A stretch of DNA of 6,766 nucleotides, taken from the NCBI GenBank assembly GCA_028288545.1, contig JAQBNQ010000358.1:1-6766 (forward strand), given 5' to 3'. This stretch comes from Bacteroidota bacterium (GTDB taxonomy: Bacteria > Bacteroidota > Bacteroidia > Chitinophagales > LD1). Made by a program: the position numbers and the translations under genes. Positions 6,507 through 6,766 of this stretch are shown here, piece by piece. The notes beneath the pieces are model-generated. The model had not been told where the DNA came from. It saw nothing but the letters and a program-made list of their open reading frames with translations, and ran no database searches. Position 1 is the first letter of the stretch. Each line of letters begins with the position of its first letter.

Positions 6507-6766
6507 ATGGAAAAGAAAAAAGTATTGTTCATAGATCGCGATGGAACGCTGATACTTGAAACGGATGATTTTAAGATCGAGAAATTTGAGAAGCTGATCT
6601 TTTACCCCAATGTATTCCAATACCTGGGCCGTATAGCGCGCGAACTGGATTACGAGTTGGTAATGGTAACCAACCAGGATGGCTTAGGAACGGAAGCTTT
6701 TCCCGAAGCCGATTTTTGGGAAGTGCAGAAATTTATAGTACTGTGTTTTGATAATGAAGACATTCA
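6507..6766 (+). CDS. hisB: Histidine biosynthesis bifunctional protein HisB, N-terminal histidinol-phosphatase part (cut by window edge)
   Basis: The first 86 codons encode a HAD-superfamily phosphatase: VLFIDRDGTL (6-15) gives the nucleophile Asp10 and the acid/base Asp12, and MVTNQDGLGT (53-62) gives motif II with Thr55. The segments FYPNVFQYLGRIARELDYELV and FPEADFW match my memory of the phosphatase domain of Bacteroidota HisB, which removes phosphate from histidinol phosphate. That domain is normally fused to an imidazoleglycerol-phosphate dehydratase domain, which would lie beyond the window. The stop of the previous gene is 62 bp upstream. TATTTTG at 6487-6493 is one base short of the TAnnTTTG -7 consensus and would leave a very short leader. 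A stand-alone histidinol-phosphatase or a related HAD sugar phosphatase such as GmhB cannot be excluded from this fragment. Confidence 0.85.
   Translation, partial: MEKKKVLFIDRDGTLILETDDFKIEKFEKLIFYPNVFQYLGRIARELDYELVMVTNQDGLGTEAFPEADFWEVQKFIVLCFDNEDI

Overview
The window looks like chromosomal DNA from a member of the Bacteroidota, most likely a Sphingobacteriales- or Cytophagales-type genus. The genus is an inference. The signs are moderate GC, start codons without Shine-Dalgarno sequences, a TAnnTTTG-type promoter box upstream of one gene, and proteins of Bacteroidota character: a short single-domain GDP-mannose pyrophosphorylase, a HisB with an N-terminal HAD phosphatase domain, and a secreted OmpA-like multidomain protein. 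There are no rRNA or tRNA genes, insertion sequences or CRISPR arrays.

Layout: positions 1-1702 on the minus strand hold the N-terminal 567 codons of a RecQ DNA helicase, cut by the left edge. A divergent 190-bp intergenic region follows. Plus-strand genes then run to the end: mannose-1-phosphate guanylyltransferase (1893-2972); a compact palindromic repeat cassette (2976-3050); a YbdL-type methionine aminotransferase (3058-4212); a small exported protein of unknown function (4256-4630); a 218-bp non-coding gap (4631-4848); an exported 531-residue protein with an OmpA-like peptidoglycan-binding domain at its N terminus and poorly characterised downstream modules (4849-6444); and the first 86 codons of hisB (6507 to the right edge).

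The genes do not form one obvious pathway. RecQ is DNA repair, ManC is nucleotide-sugar supply for the envelope, the aminotransferase is amino-acid metabolism, two products are exported, and HisB is histidine biosynthesis. The plus-strand genes are co-directional, but several gaps could carry separate promoters.

I found no convincing new multi-gene system. The observations most worth a second look are the 8-bp-period inverted-repeat cassette ending 7 nt before the aminotransferase start codon, the unusual domain order of the exported OmpA-like protein, and the placement of hisB away from any visible hisG, hisD or hisC.
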